Origin: Stropharia rugosoannulata
Lineage: Eukaryota > Basidiomycota > Agaricomycetes > Agaricales > Strophariaceae
DNA: 64,000 nucleotides
Direction of reading: 5' to 3'
Assembly: GCA_028532985.1 (NCBI GenBank)
Contig: JANCIK010000004.1
Span: 3,348,001 to 3,412,000 of the forward strand
The notes below the pieces were generated by a model. The model made no database searches. It was given only the letters and a program-made list of their open reading frames with translations, and was not told the origin of the DNA. Shown here in pieces: positions 48,240 to 56,950 of this stretch (position 1 is its first letter; each line of letters begins with the position of its first letter). Position numbers and translations under genes: made by a program.

Positions 48240-48500
48240 TCGAGTAGGAGGCGAGGAGGTGGTTGTTTGTGTTTGGCCCAAGTTTGGCCACCCTCGCACA
48301 TTGTTACGATGACGTAATTCTTAGGCAACTATCCTGCGCCATTGTCCGGTGTACAAAGGAAGTGTACAAAACTTACCAAGTACAAACTCTGCATTTTTGG
48401 CGTCTATGTAGTTCCGTCTGAAGCTAAAACATGGGTGTATAACATTCTCTCAGCGGCTGCGGTTAAAGATTGGTGCTTGATTGGTGCGTGCTCGGATAAG
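48240..48500. repeat. Dispersed repeat, copy A
   Basis: This stretch aligns by eye, with substitutions and small gaps, to 58085-58330 in the same orientation. Shared landmarks are TTGTTTGTGTTTGGCC, GATGACGTAATTCT, GCGCCATTGTC, ATTTTTGG, GTCTATGTAG and GATTGGTG. Both copies are non-coding. Their length and order of landmarks make a chance match very unlikely. The family type (solo LTR, MITE, SINE or other) is not determined. Confidence 0.6.
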
Positions 48501-48585
48501 GCGAGAGCGCTCCGGCACCACAGGCCAAAACGAGGGTGATATCTGAGAAATATGAACTCTCTCGGACTCACAGGAGGAGGGAACA

Positions 48586-48613
48586 CACGAAACACGGCCC
48601 AGCGTGTTTCGTG
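48586..48613. repeat. Perfect 11-bp inverted repeat with 6-nt loop (hairpin)
   Basis: CACGAAACACG at 48586-48596 is followed by GCCCAG and then the exact reverse complement CGTGTTTCGTG at 48603-48613. As RNA or single-stranded DNA this forms a stable stem-loop. Confidence 0.85.
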
Positions 48614-48834
48614 GGGTTGCTGGAGGCTGCGGGAGTCCGGGAGTCGCTGACGTGAAGGCGTGCCGAGGCGTGGGAAGCGGCCTGCGGCGGCTGCCGATCG
48701 GAGGATCGAAACCAACGTATCTGCAAGCCGATGGTGCGCAAACAAACGCCAGCGCCTGAGCGCATGGGGACCAGGGAGACACGTGCAGAAGCTGCGTGCC
48801 CACCTGGCTGCGCCACATAGGGTGGGTGGATGAC

Positions 48835-48877
48835 AGAGAACGAGGCGCACTCAAACACAGGGTTGGCCTCGTTCTCT
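48835..48877. repeat. Perfect 12-bp inverted repeat with 19-nt loop
   Basis: AGAGAACGAGGC at 48835-48846 is matched exactly by GCCTCGTTCTCT at 48866-48877. It lies at the far end of the same GC-rich island as the hairpin at 48586. Confidence 0.85.
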
Positions 48878-49473
48878 CTTTCCCGGAAGAGAGGAAGCGT
48901 TGCTGTAGTTCGTTGTTTACGCACTGACAGCGCGCTTCTCTAGGCCCTGAACCTTCGCTCCTCTTTCTATCCTGATAGCGGATTCAATTACTGCGCTTTT
49001 GGAGTTAATTCGAAGTAAGTAGCTTGAGAAAATTTAATTATCTTTGTGACCGTGCTTGACGTACGTCACCTCATGTCCAATTCGGAAAGCCGTGCAGCGA
49101 AGTCGTACAACTTGAATGCGTAGTTTAGCCTGCCACTGGCCAGCGCCCTCAGCCTAACCTGCAATCACGCTGATAATCAGACTGCTACCAAAAACCCAAC
49201 AAATAGATTTCCTTTGCCTCAAGGGTGCTATTCTGGGTGACATTGAAAGGTCTCGTTTCAGATGTAAATATTTGAATTGGCTTGAACAGACGCCTTTGAA
49301 CAGAAGTGGTCCATGGACTTTCAACTTGAAAGAGCCGAGGGCCCGGATACTCATATTGAAGGCTGTCCTTCATGTTCACGGAACCCGTTCGCAAATTACA
49401 TAGAGGAATAATCCGAAAGCAACTTCACGGCAGATTCAAGGCAGATTCAAGATATGGGGCTTGCTAATTATAT

Positions 49474-49570
49474 TGTGGGCACCGGAGTTTTCAAGGTTAC
49501 CCAATTTGAGAATGGCGTGCATCACGCGGGGGTAAGAACAGCCCGCGGGCGCTTATTTGATCTGAATGCA
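49474..49570. repeat. Direct repeat pair, first copy
   Basis: The run GTGGGCACCGGAGTTTTCAA, then GGTTACCCAATTTGAGAATG, GTGCATCACG, AAGAAC, GGGCGCTTATTTGAT recurs at 49701-49830 with mismatches and one insertion of about 25 bp. It is non-coding and just downstream of the ankyrin-vWA gene. Confidence 0.65.
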
Positions 49571-49700
49571 CATGCCATATCCACGCACTTCCTGATAGAA
49601 GGCAAAACTGTATTATGTTGGTAAATATAGTCATGATTACATGTGAAAGTGTCAAGGCACCTCGAGGCACTCAGCTCCGGCCTGCGCCAGCTCTGAGGGG

Positions 49701-49830
49701 TGTAATAATAGTGTGGGCAGCGGAAATTTCAAGGTTACCCAATTTGGGAATGAAGTGCATCACGGGGGGCAAGAACTTCTCAACCTTACTCCGAAAGGGT
49801 CTGACGGGCGTCTATTTGATTTAAATTAAG
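49701..49830. repeat. Direct repeat pair, second copy
   Basis: This is the partner of 49474-49570: GTGGGCAGCGGAAATTTCAA, GGTTACCCAATTTGGGAATG, GTGCATCACGGGGGG, AAGAAC, GGGCGTCTATTTGATTTAAA. Its distal end (CGGATC...TGATTGCTGG.CATCAAT, to about 49925) also resembles 58340-58440. Confidence 0.65.
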
Positions 49831-50057
49831 CACACGGATCTCCATGTGATTGCTGGACATCAATACAGAAAAATCAGTCTTCAAAATACAAACATTTAAC
49901 GATCTACGCTAGTACATATGTGGGGAAATATTCATTTCAGACCTGGCCAATCGCCTAATAGATTTCACACTATCGGAGGAACAAAACTGAGAGTGAACTA
50001 AGACTAATACATTTCCAGAGGTCGTCTGACCGCCGCCGCAACGGCTTCGTTTGCCTT

Positions 50058-51886
50058 TCAGTTTTTGATAGGCTTGTACAACGTTTCCAGCAACTAAAAA
50101 GGGCGGAATTAGCACATAAAAATGGCGGATCATGAATCCAGCTCACCCAGCGATCTAAATCGCCCTCCTGTTCCTTGAATTTAGCCAACCTCTCGTCCAG
50201 CTGGTCTGAGTTTAGTTTAGTAAGTACGTAGGTATCGAAAAGATTTGGCCCGTGTAAAGCTGCGAGGGCGGGTTGGGCCTTACCTGAAGTCACAAACACC
50301 ATGTCTTTGATGTCCGGGTTATTCCCAACGCCTTCGAGGAACGAAGCTGCGGCCTTTCCCGTCCCAATCTGGCCAACCATGAACTTGACACCTACGAGAT
50401 AGTACCGTGTGCATGAGCCAGCCGGCCCATAGATTATCAAAGTGGATGTACTCACTCTCACGAGGGTACCCGGCCTGTTGCAGCTTGACACCGCACTCTT
50501 TGATGGCTTCGACGAACGCCTCGTCCTTTTCCTGCGACGGCATGCCATCAGTGATGACAGAGATGAGGTACGGCTTCGCCAGAGTCTTTTGCTGCAATTG
50601 GCTGTAGATCAGCGGTTCGAGGATCTTGGCCTTGAGGTAGGTGGCAATCGGAGTGTCGCCACCAGGCTGCCAGGACATCCTTTCCATGATACTCCCAATA
50701 CCCTGGAGATCGAGTTTTTCCGAGTTGTCCACGTTCTGGTTGATGAACCGTAGCGCAACGCCGTCACCGTCTGGGAGTACGCGTGTGGTAATCCGCGCGA
50801 TTCTTTTGACCAACTGAGCCTGGGCAGCCCAACGACCCTCGCGCTTCATCGACGAACTATCGTCTAAAGAGTATAATGGGTTAAAACCAAACCAAGCACA
50901 GGCCGAGGGACGTACCGCAGTAGATGACTTGCTGGTGCAAGGTTACCTTGATCACCTTTGGAAGCAGATCTGACCCTCCAAGCGGCGTGGTTGAGTCATT
51001 TGCCAACTCAGTAGCTTTCTTTGCGAGGTCCTGTAAGTAGTTGGGGTCGTTCTTGTAGAAACGCGACAGCACTGCGTTTTCGTCCCTGGCGAGAAACTCG
51101 TCGATGTTTTCAAGGAACTCCAACTTGTTTGGCGTCTCACCAAAGTTGACTTCCTACATGACGGCCGCGTAATCAGCAAAATCCAATGAAAAAAAAAAAC
51201 GGGACTGAGAAAAGGCAGTCGCAGGAGGCGCGAGACAGCATCATCATTCAACTTACCTCGTCAATCGTCTCGTTCATCGTTGGATTCAGCCCAAATAGCT
51301 TGTTCATGATATTGTTGGCCGTCTTGTTGACCCAAGCGACAATGTAGAGCAAGAAATCACCAACAATGTCGGCCAGCTGCGCGAACGCCTGTCGCTCGCT
51401 CTCTGGGTCGAGTGCGCGTGCAACAACTGGGTCAGACACAGCAGCATCCTCCGGGGTCACGCCACTGTCATTGGGAGCTGTTGTACTAGCCCCAGCCTTA
51501 ACAAGCAATCTGATGGACTCGACATCCTTCCTGAGTACGGCGTACATAAGTGGTGTGTTGTTTTGATCTGCTGCGGTGGTGGCATCGACGAGACTGTCGG
51601 GTGTCTTGGTGAGGAGGAGCTGGACAATCCTAGGCCGGTTCCTGGCTGTCTCGCGGGTGGTAAGCAGAAGTGCGGTCTCGCCGTTCCTAGAGAGCGCTCC
51701 TGCATTGGCACCCCTCTTGAGCAGTTGCTCGACCACGTCTGCGTACCCAGCTACTGCAGCGGTGGCCAGAGGTGCACGGCCTGTGTTAGGGTCCTGTTCA
51801 TTGAGAATGTTGGGGTTGTCCTTGAGGTAGCGGATTAGTGTGTCCCCGAGGAGCGTCCCCTGCTGTGCATCTTCGTGAATGCCCAT
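50058..51886 (-). CDS. Ankyrin repeat - von Willebrand factor A domain protein
   Basis: The start MGIHEDAQQGTLLGDTLIRY leads into three or four ankyrin repeats (residues about 30-150): NTGRAPLATAAVAGYADVVE, NGETALLLTTRETAR, NNTPLMYAVLRKDVESIRLL. A hydrophobic helix (IVGDFLLYIVAWVNKTANNI) and LEFLENIDEFLARDENAVLS follow. Then comes a vWA domain with a full MIDAS: DDSSSMK (DxSxS) across an intron at about 50870, GGDTPIATYL (Thr) and VITDGMPSQ (Asp). The domain continues as KFMVGQIGTGKAAASFLEGV and MVFVTSG, and the protein ends LDRW|LLETLYKPIKN. About six introns are needed. An intact MIDAS implies metal-dependent binding to a partner protein. No signal peptide is present, so it probably acts in the cytosol. 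This architecture recurs in mushroom genomes, but its role is unknown. Confidence 0.87.
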
Positions 51887-53069
51887 GATGAGTGTAACGA
51901 AATGGATTAAAAATTACATTCAAGTCGGAAAGACATCCTTATAATTGTGCACCCCAAGTACGCCGTGAGTGCCTCATGGTTAGAATTGCACTACAAATGA
52001 CCGACAGTCAGTATCGGACAGCTACCGTGATGGAGATTTTTTTTCCGGATCTGCAACCTATCAAGGGAATGTCCCCAGGCTCAACACCACCTCATCTCAG
52101 TCTGCAGATGACCATCCTCATGGTGGTCCATGGTCATCTGCCTAGTTTCAGTATCTTCCAAGTTGCATGTCTTTCCAACTTGGATGACTCGTAGATGACA
52201 GTCCATGAGAGCCGGGGAATAAGTTAGCCCGTCTTGAGTATTCATTTAGCAGATTCAGCGACCATCCTAGGATTACGATGTGTTATGTATTCGATTGCCA
52301 GCGCTTACCTATTGGAGCAAAGAAAGAACATGGCAAATATGGGAACGTTGTGGGAACGTACTATCCTGAGAAATTAAAATGTGAAGAGCAGAATTGCTCC
52401 CGAAGCGGGGCTTGCCGAAGCAGTGGCCAAACTAGGTGATCATCGATCACGTTGTGCTCTATGCCAGGCAACTGAATTGCAGAGATTACGTCTGCTGTCT
52501 TACAGAAGTAGAATGAATAGATCTATGCAAGATTATCTTACTGCGGACGTCTATACATGAGGTATATCGCAATGCAAGTGCAACAACACATGTTGGCTGG
52601 CGTGAGAAGTGTATTACAGCACTTCCAAGCGGACAGGGAAGCGCCCTTCGTCAAAAGGGAAATTGAGCAATGCAAGAGCTGTGGCTCGTAACATAAATTA
52701 TAATTGTGGCCTCGACAGATCTATCACCTTATGTGCTCAAAAAATTAAAGTTCAAACTCGTATGCTGTTACTGACTCACTCTACGCACTGGTTTCACAAT
52801 TGAAAATGGTGTCATTCCGCAAACATATGCACTCTCTTCCTCACAAGTTATCCACCCTCTGATATGACAGGAAACATTGTTATCAATCGAAAGCACACAG
52901 AACGGGTACTGTTGGTACAAGCACAGCAACGTTATATCATAGCATAATAGAGTCATAGAAAAGGACGGCGAGAGAAATGTAGAAAGGTAATGGCGGCCAC
53001 TAATGCGAGTGCGGGGTTTTGGTCTTGCATCAGCCTTTCCAATCCACCCTTAAATCAGACGAAAGAAAA
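51887..53069. other. 1.2 kb intergenic region with palindromes
   Basis: This is the upstream region of the ankyrin-vWA gene and the 3' flank of the UBA-domain gene. It contains two perfect inverted repeats at 52105-52140 and 52158-52183. No coding frame with a motif is seen. Confidence 0.5.
52105..52183. repeat. Two adjacent perfect inverted repeats
   Basis: CAGATGACCAT (52105-52115) pairs with ATGGTCATCTG (52130-52140) across a 14-nt loop. Eighteen bases further on, CCAAGTTG (52158-52165) pairs with CAACTTGG (52176-52183). Both stems are perfect. They lie about 220-300 bp upstream of the ankyrin-vWA start. Confidence 0.75.
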
Positions 53070-54754
53070 ATAAGACCTGTGTGAAATTTTTTAAAAAAAG
53101 GGAAATTAGACCGCATGGGAAAATACTACTGGGAGCAGCAAGCTTACGCATGCACCACTGATTATACGAAAAAATAAGCAGATGTTCAAAGGATATTTAT
53201 TAGTAAAGCAATACTCACCTCCAACGCGTCCTGCACTATTGCAAGCTCGGTAGAGATCTGCGACACGATGTCAAGGTTAGAACAAGAAATGTTTTTGGTA
53301 GAATTTGTGACATACTTCCCCACTTGCTGGGTACGGTATACCCGCTAGTGTACAATACCTCACCGACTTCATACCCTAGCCAGTCGGGCCAACTAGCATC
53401 ATAGATAGCTTTTCAGGCAAACCAAAGGATTAGGAACATGTCAGATAAAACACGACGAAGAAATCACTCACTGTAGCCCGAATAACGATAATTGGCTCTT
53501 ATCGAGTAGGACTTTAGGGCATAATCAAACGCAGAATTGACCTGGCATCACACTCCTGCTAGTATATGTCTAACATATCATTATTTGAAATGGACATACC
53601 GCCGTGTTGGTAGCGGCCTGGTTTGATGCCACTAGTGAATCATACTTGGCCTTCAGCGCATCGTACTCTGACTTCCAGTTCTAATATCCCGCAGGGTGTT
53701 AGATATCCGTGCGGGCCAGTTTAATAGTTTACGTACCCCCTAATATTTCACTTGCGTGTAAGATACCTGCTAGTATGTATCTGACGTAGTATTATTCGAG
53801 GTAGACATACCAAATTAGTAACGGCCTGGTGCGAAGCGGTCAGCGAATCATAGTTAGCCTTTAATGTGTCGTAGTTTGACTTCCAGCTCTAACATCCCGC
53901 TTGAGCGTTAGATATCTGTGCGGATCTGTTTAACATTAATTACACGTACTGCCTAATATTGGACTTGAGTGTGAGATATCGAGTCTCCTTTGACATTGTA
54001 ATGAAGATACATACCGCTTCAGCCTTCGCTTTTTCGATTTCAGCCTTCCAATCGACGGATGGATCCAGTTCAGCAGGATCTTCACCGACGCGTCGTAGAG
54101 CTGCCTCGAATAACGCGGGGTTGTCTTTGATTTGTTGCGCAAGAGCTGAGTCTTTTTGTGCGATGAACTCGTTTAGGCCTAGTCTGAGAGGGAGATTGTC
54201 ATAGATTAATCGTCCAATTGGAGGTGGTTTAATTGCCTACAATAATTTGAACTCAAAGTGTTGGATAGAATTCAAGGAACTCACCTTCGCGTCCTTGTTA
54301 TTATCAGATTTGTTGTTCTCCAAAGAATTCGTAGCGCGCTCTTCGTTTTTATTAGAGGCCAGGTACGCTGCTAAGGCTTGCTTTTTATCGAATCCAAGAT
54401 CCGTTATCTGTTAAATAGAGGAGTGAATAAAACACGATATTAACTTCAGGCATTGATTGACACTTACCCTTTGAATAGCTTCTTTATCTTCATTGTCTAA
54501 GGTTGCGCCAGATTGTCCTTGGGGGCCAGCTGTGTCTAATAGCCGAAGACTCTGAGTAAGTTGCTGACCAAGGGCCGTATCCCGTTGAGCCACGATGTTG
54601 AGGAACGATTGGCGCAGAGAGAAATCAGTGCGAAGTATTTCTGCAATGTTGTTCATGTTGTTCTGCGAGTTAGTACCGGCTCCACCTTGTAAAATATGTG
54701 GTATAAGATCTACTTGCCGCCAGAGATTAATGGCGAGCACTTACCAGACGACAT
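53070..54754 (-). CDS. UBA domain protein with STI1/XPC-binding-like regions and coiled-coil exons
   Basis: Exon 1 encodes only MSSG (54754), joining to GAGTNSQNNMNNIAEILRTD. Next come an STI1/XPC-binding-like segment (SFLNIVAQRDTALGQQLTQS), a UBA domain (DNEDKEAIQR|ITDLGFDKKQALAAYLASN, then NEERATNSLENN) and a second STI1-like segment (LNEFIAQKDSALAQQIKDNP, ALFEAALRRVGEDPAELDP). After KAEIEKAKAEA come two near-identical short exons: SWKSNYDTLKANYDSLTASH and NWKSEYDALKAKYDSLVASN. The last exons read VNSAFDYALKSYSIRANYRY, AIYDASWPDWLGYEV and ISTELAIVQDALE. UBA binds ubiquitin. The STI1-UBA order recalls the C-terminal half of Rad23-type shuttles, but no UBL is present. The extreme C-terminus (53070-53200) is uncertain. 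Confidence 0.65.
53550..53990. repeat. Tandem duplication of an exon plus intron inside the UBA gene
   Basis: Two units of about 220 bp (about 53550-53770 and 53770-53990) share both exon text (TTGACTTCCAG-type core encoding WKSxYDxLKAxYDSL) and intron text (CTGCTAGTATxTxTCTxACxTA, CATCCCGC...GTTAGATATC.GTGCGG). Because introns match too, the duplication is recent relative to the gene and happened at DNA level. Confidence 0.7.
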
Positions 54755-55178
54755 GTCTTCAATAAATTCAGCGCACAATATTAGGGGGTCGTTGATTTAT
54801 ATGTGTTTTCTCTTCAGATCTTGATTGGTGCAACTTGAATAGGCAAAGGGCATGGAGTCCTATCGCGATCCATTGACGAAGGACATCCCATAACTGGGCT
54901 CATCTACCGCATTTTGGGGCTTCTGAGAACAGGCACAGGTGCAGAAGCGCGCGCTCACGATTGTCATACTTTTCCTGAAAAAGAAAGAAAGGTTGAGGGA
55001 AAGGCAATGGGGATTCCCACTCTACCGGGTCTATATCATGTCCCCGGATTTCGAGAATAACCCTACAGCAACATTACTAATTTATTCAAGAGTGGAAGGA
55101 ATTAAAGATATAACACCTTTCTATAAATGTTCTGCGCAATCCGTCTCGTAGTCACATCATCTCCCTGATCTTGATACA
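54755..55178. other. Divergent intergenic region, UBA and FAD oxidoreductase genes
   Basis: These 424 bp separate opposed start codons. A TATA-like CTATAAAT lies at about 55119-55126, some 55 bp upstream of the oxidoreductase ATG. No other gene-like frame is present. Confidence 0.45.
55119..55126 (+). promoter_or_regulatory. TATA-like box upstream of the FAD oxidoreductase
   Basis: CTATAAAT lies about 55 bp before the ATG at 55179. The match is by eye. Confidence 0.4.
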
Positions 55179-56843
55179 ATGAACCAAGTCATTCGGGTGC
55201 TCAAAAGGGAAAAAATTCCAGTGTTCGAGCGTGGAGAAGAGGAGTACGAGCGTTCCGTTGCGACACCCAACCTGCTCTACCGCTTCGCACGGCCCGACTT
55301 CGTTGTGCAGCCCAAGACGCCGGCACACGTACAGACGATCGTCAAGCAGGCTCGGGCGCAAAAGCTCACACTCACAATTAAATGCGGTGGCCACTCATAT
55401 GCAGGACACTCAACGGCAATGGAAGGCGGTGTGTCACTCGATCTGCGCCAGATGAACCAGACCAATCTCAACATGGCTTCCAAGACAATAACCTTTGGTG
55501 GCGGCTGCCAGTGGGGCCATGTCTATAAAACGCTCATCAACGGACAACACGAAGGCTTTGTGATCAATGGCGGCCGCTGCCCCTTTGTAGGCGTGGGTGG
55601 GTTCCTCTTAGGTGGTGGGCTTGGGCCATTCTCGCGCAGCATAGGCATGGGGAGCGACACTATCAAGGAGATAACAATCGTGACGGCGGACAGCCAGCTA
55701 GTCACGGTCAAAAAGACTGACAGTAGCAGTTCCAAAGAGGGCCGCCTGTTCTGGGCACTGTGCGGCGCTGGGGGCGGTAACTTTGGCGTGGTGGTGGAGA
55801 TGAAGTTGGACGTCAAGCAACTACAATCGCGCGACGGCAGCGTGGTCGCTGGGCGCTACCAGTGGTTCGCCGGCAAGGATGAGTCCGTCGACCTGTTTGA
55901 ACAGGAAGACTTCATGTCAACGATGAACAGCTTCTACACCACCGACTGGCCTGAGCGTATCACGATTGACAGCACATGGATCTGTGACCTCCGGCTGACC
56001 TCGGGCAACGGCGTGCGGTTCCTCCCTTACTTTGACGGTGATAAGAAAGATTTTGACGATACCATCGACAAGTACATCAAGCACCAGGAGCTCGCCAAAC
56101 AGCTCAAACGTCGCTCGCTGCCCGAGAAGTCGACGCGGTTCCTTCATGAGACGCTCGTCGCACAGTGGTCCGAGGAAACAGTCAAGGCATTCCCAGCCAA
56201 CAAGAGTTACAGCATCTACAGCTCCTTTGTTTTCCGGAACGACCGTCCCACCATCGAGAAAGTCACAACGCTGATCCGCGACAAGGCGGTCGCGTTCCGC
56301 CAGAAGTTCCCCGGCGAGAAGGTCGAGTTCTTAGCCACCTTCATTCATTCTGGTGGCAAAATGGGTACCCCAAAGCCTACCGACTCGGGCTTCTTCTGGC
56401 GCGAGGCAATGTACCACATGTACCTCACTCTCGAATGGGAGGATAAGTGGATGGAGTTGGACATGCGGGCATTCCTGGGAGAGGCGAAGGCGGATTTGCG
56501 GCCGCTGTCGCTCCAGGGAAATGCGGCGTTCGTTAACTTCCCTGACGGCGCGCTGCCACGTGATATCAGCGAGCGGGCATACTGGGGCGACAACCGTGAG
56601 GAGCTCCGCCTTATCAAGGAGATCTGGGACAAGGACAACTTTTTCCGGGGGGCGCAGGGCATTCGTCTTCCGAGCGAGGCTCCAGAAACAGGCCCTACTG
56701 GCACAAACGAGCCATCGGGCGACCAGGGCAACGACGAAGACTTGACTGATTCTCTTGCTGGGAAACAGTGGGATGAGTGGAAGGTTTATGAAACGAAGGA
56801 CATTGTGGGGGACCTCAAGAAGCTTGCCAAAATGGGATTCTGA
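55179..56843 (+). CDS. FAD-dependent oxidoreductase, berberine-bridge-enzyme-like (bicovalent FAD)
   Basis: This 554-residue single-exon oxidase has an N-terminal PCMH-type FAD-binding domain. PDFVVQPKTPAHVQTIVKQA is the entry. KCGGHSYAGHS carries the His, and NGGRCPFVGVGGFLLGGGLG the Cys, that together bind FAD in the bicovalent subgroup. SDTIKEITIVTADSQLVTV and LCGAGGGNFGVVVEMKL complete the fold. A substrate domain follows, and the BBE C-terminal segment (RAYWGDNREELRLIKEIWDK, DNFFRGAQGIRLP) is present. A polar tail of about 50 residues ends in a Lys-rich helix. Family members oxidise carbohydrates or alkaloid-type alcohols and amines, so the substrate is unknown. No signal peptide is visible, unlike many secreted fungal relatives. 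It is GC-rich and intronless beside intron-dense neighbours. Confidence 0.9.
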   Translation: MNQVIRVLKREKIPVFERGEEEYERSVATPNLLYRFARPDFVVQPKTPAHVQTIVKQARAQKLTLTIKCGGHSYAGHSTAMEGGVSLDLRQMNQTNLNMASKTITFGGGCQWGHVYKTLINGQHEGFVINGGRCPFVGVGGFLLGGGLGPFSRSIGMGSDTIKEITIVTADSQLVTVKKTDSSSSKEGRLFWALCGAGGGNFGVVVEMKLDVKQLQSRDGSVVAGRYQWFAGKDESVDLFEQEDFMSTMNSFYTTDWPERITIDSTWICDLRLTSGNGVRFLPYFDGDKKDFDDTIDKYIKHQELAKQLKRRSLPEKSTRFLHETLVAQWSEETVKAFPANKSYSIYSSFVFRNDRPTIEKVTTLIRDKAVAFRQKFPGEKVEFLATFIHSGGKMGTPKPTDSGFFWREAMYHMYLTLEWEDKWMELDMRAFLGEAKADLRPLSLQGNAAFVNFPDGALPRDISERAYWGDNREELRLIKEIWDKDNFFRGAQGIRLPSEAPETGPTGTNEPSGDQGNDEDLTDSLAGKQWDEWKVYETKDIVGDLKKLAKMGF

Positions 56844-56950
56844 ACCGGAGTTTGTAATACATTCGCATGCTTGCTTGTACCATTTAGTATGTGACTTCAT
56901 GGCCTTGCTGAAAGTAAAATTCGCCTTTGTCTAACAAACTAGTCCCATAG

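Larger units (their letters stand above)
47829..50057. other. 2.2 kb intergenic region with repeats, a GC-rich island and hairpins
   Basis: No gene is supported. It contains the promoter of the small secreted gene, a dispersed repeat copy (about 48240-48500), a GC-rich island with two strong hairpins (about 48490-48900), and a direct repeat pair (49474-49570 and 49701-49830). All are listed separately. Frames up to 148 codons in the GC-rich island are long only because GC-rich DNA lacks stop codons. Confidence 0.5.

Noticed and set aside
48690..48730. tRNA B-box-like sequence (minus strand reads GGTTTCGATCCTCC)
   Set aside because: The match to the GGTTCGANTCC consensus is imperfect, and no A-box or cloverleaf can be drawn around it. 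Not called as a tRNA, although a SINE origin remains possible.
48404..48924. Overlapping minus-strand frames of 118-148 codons
   Set aside because: They lie in the GC-rich island, where stop codons are rare in all frames. Composition is Arg/Pro/Ser-rich in each frame, with no motif.
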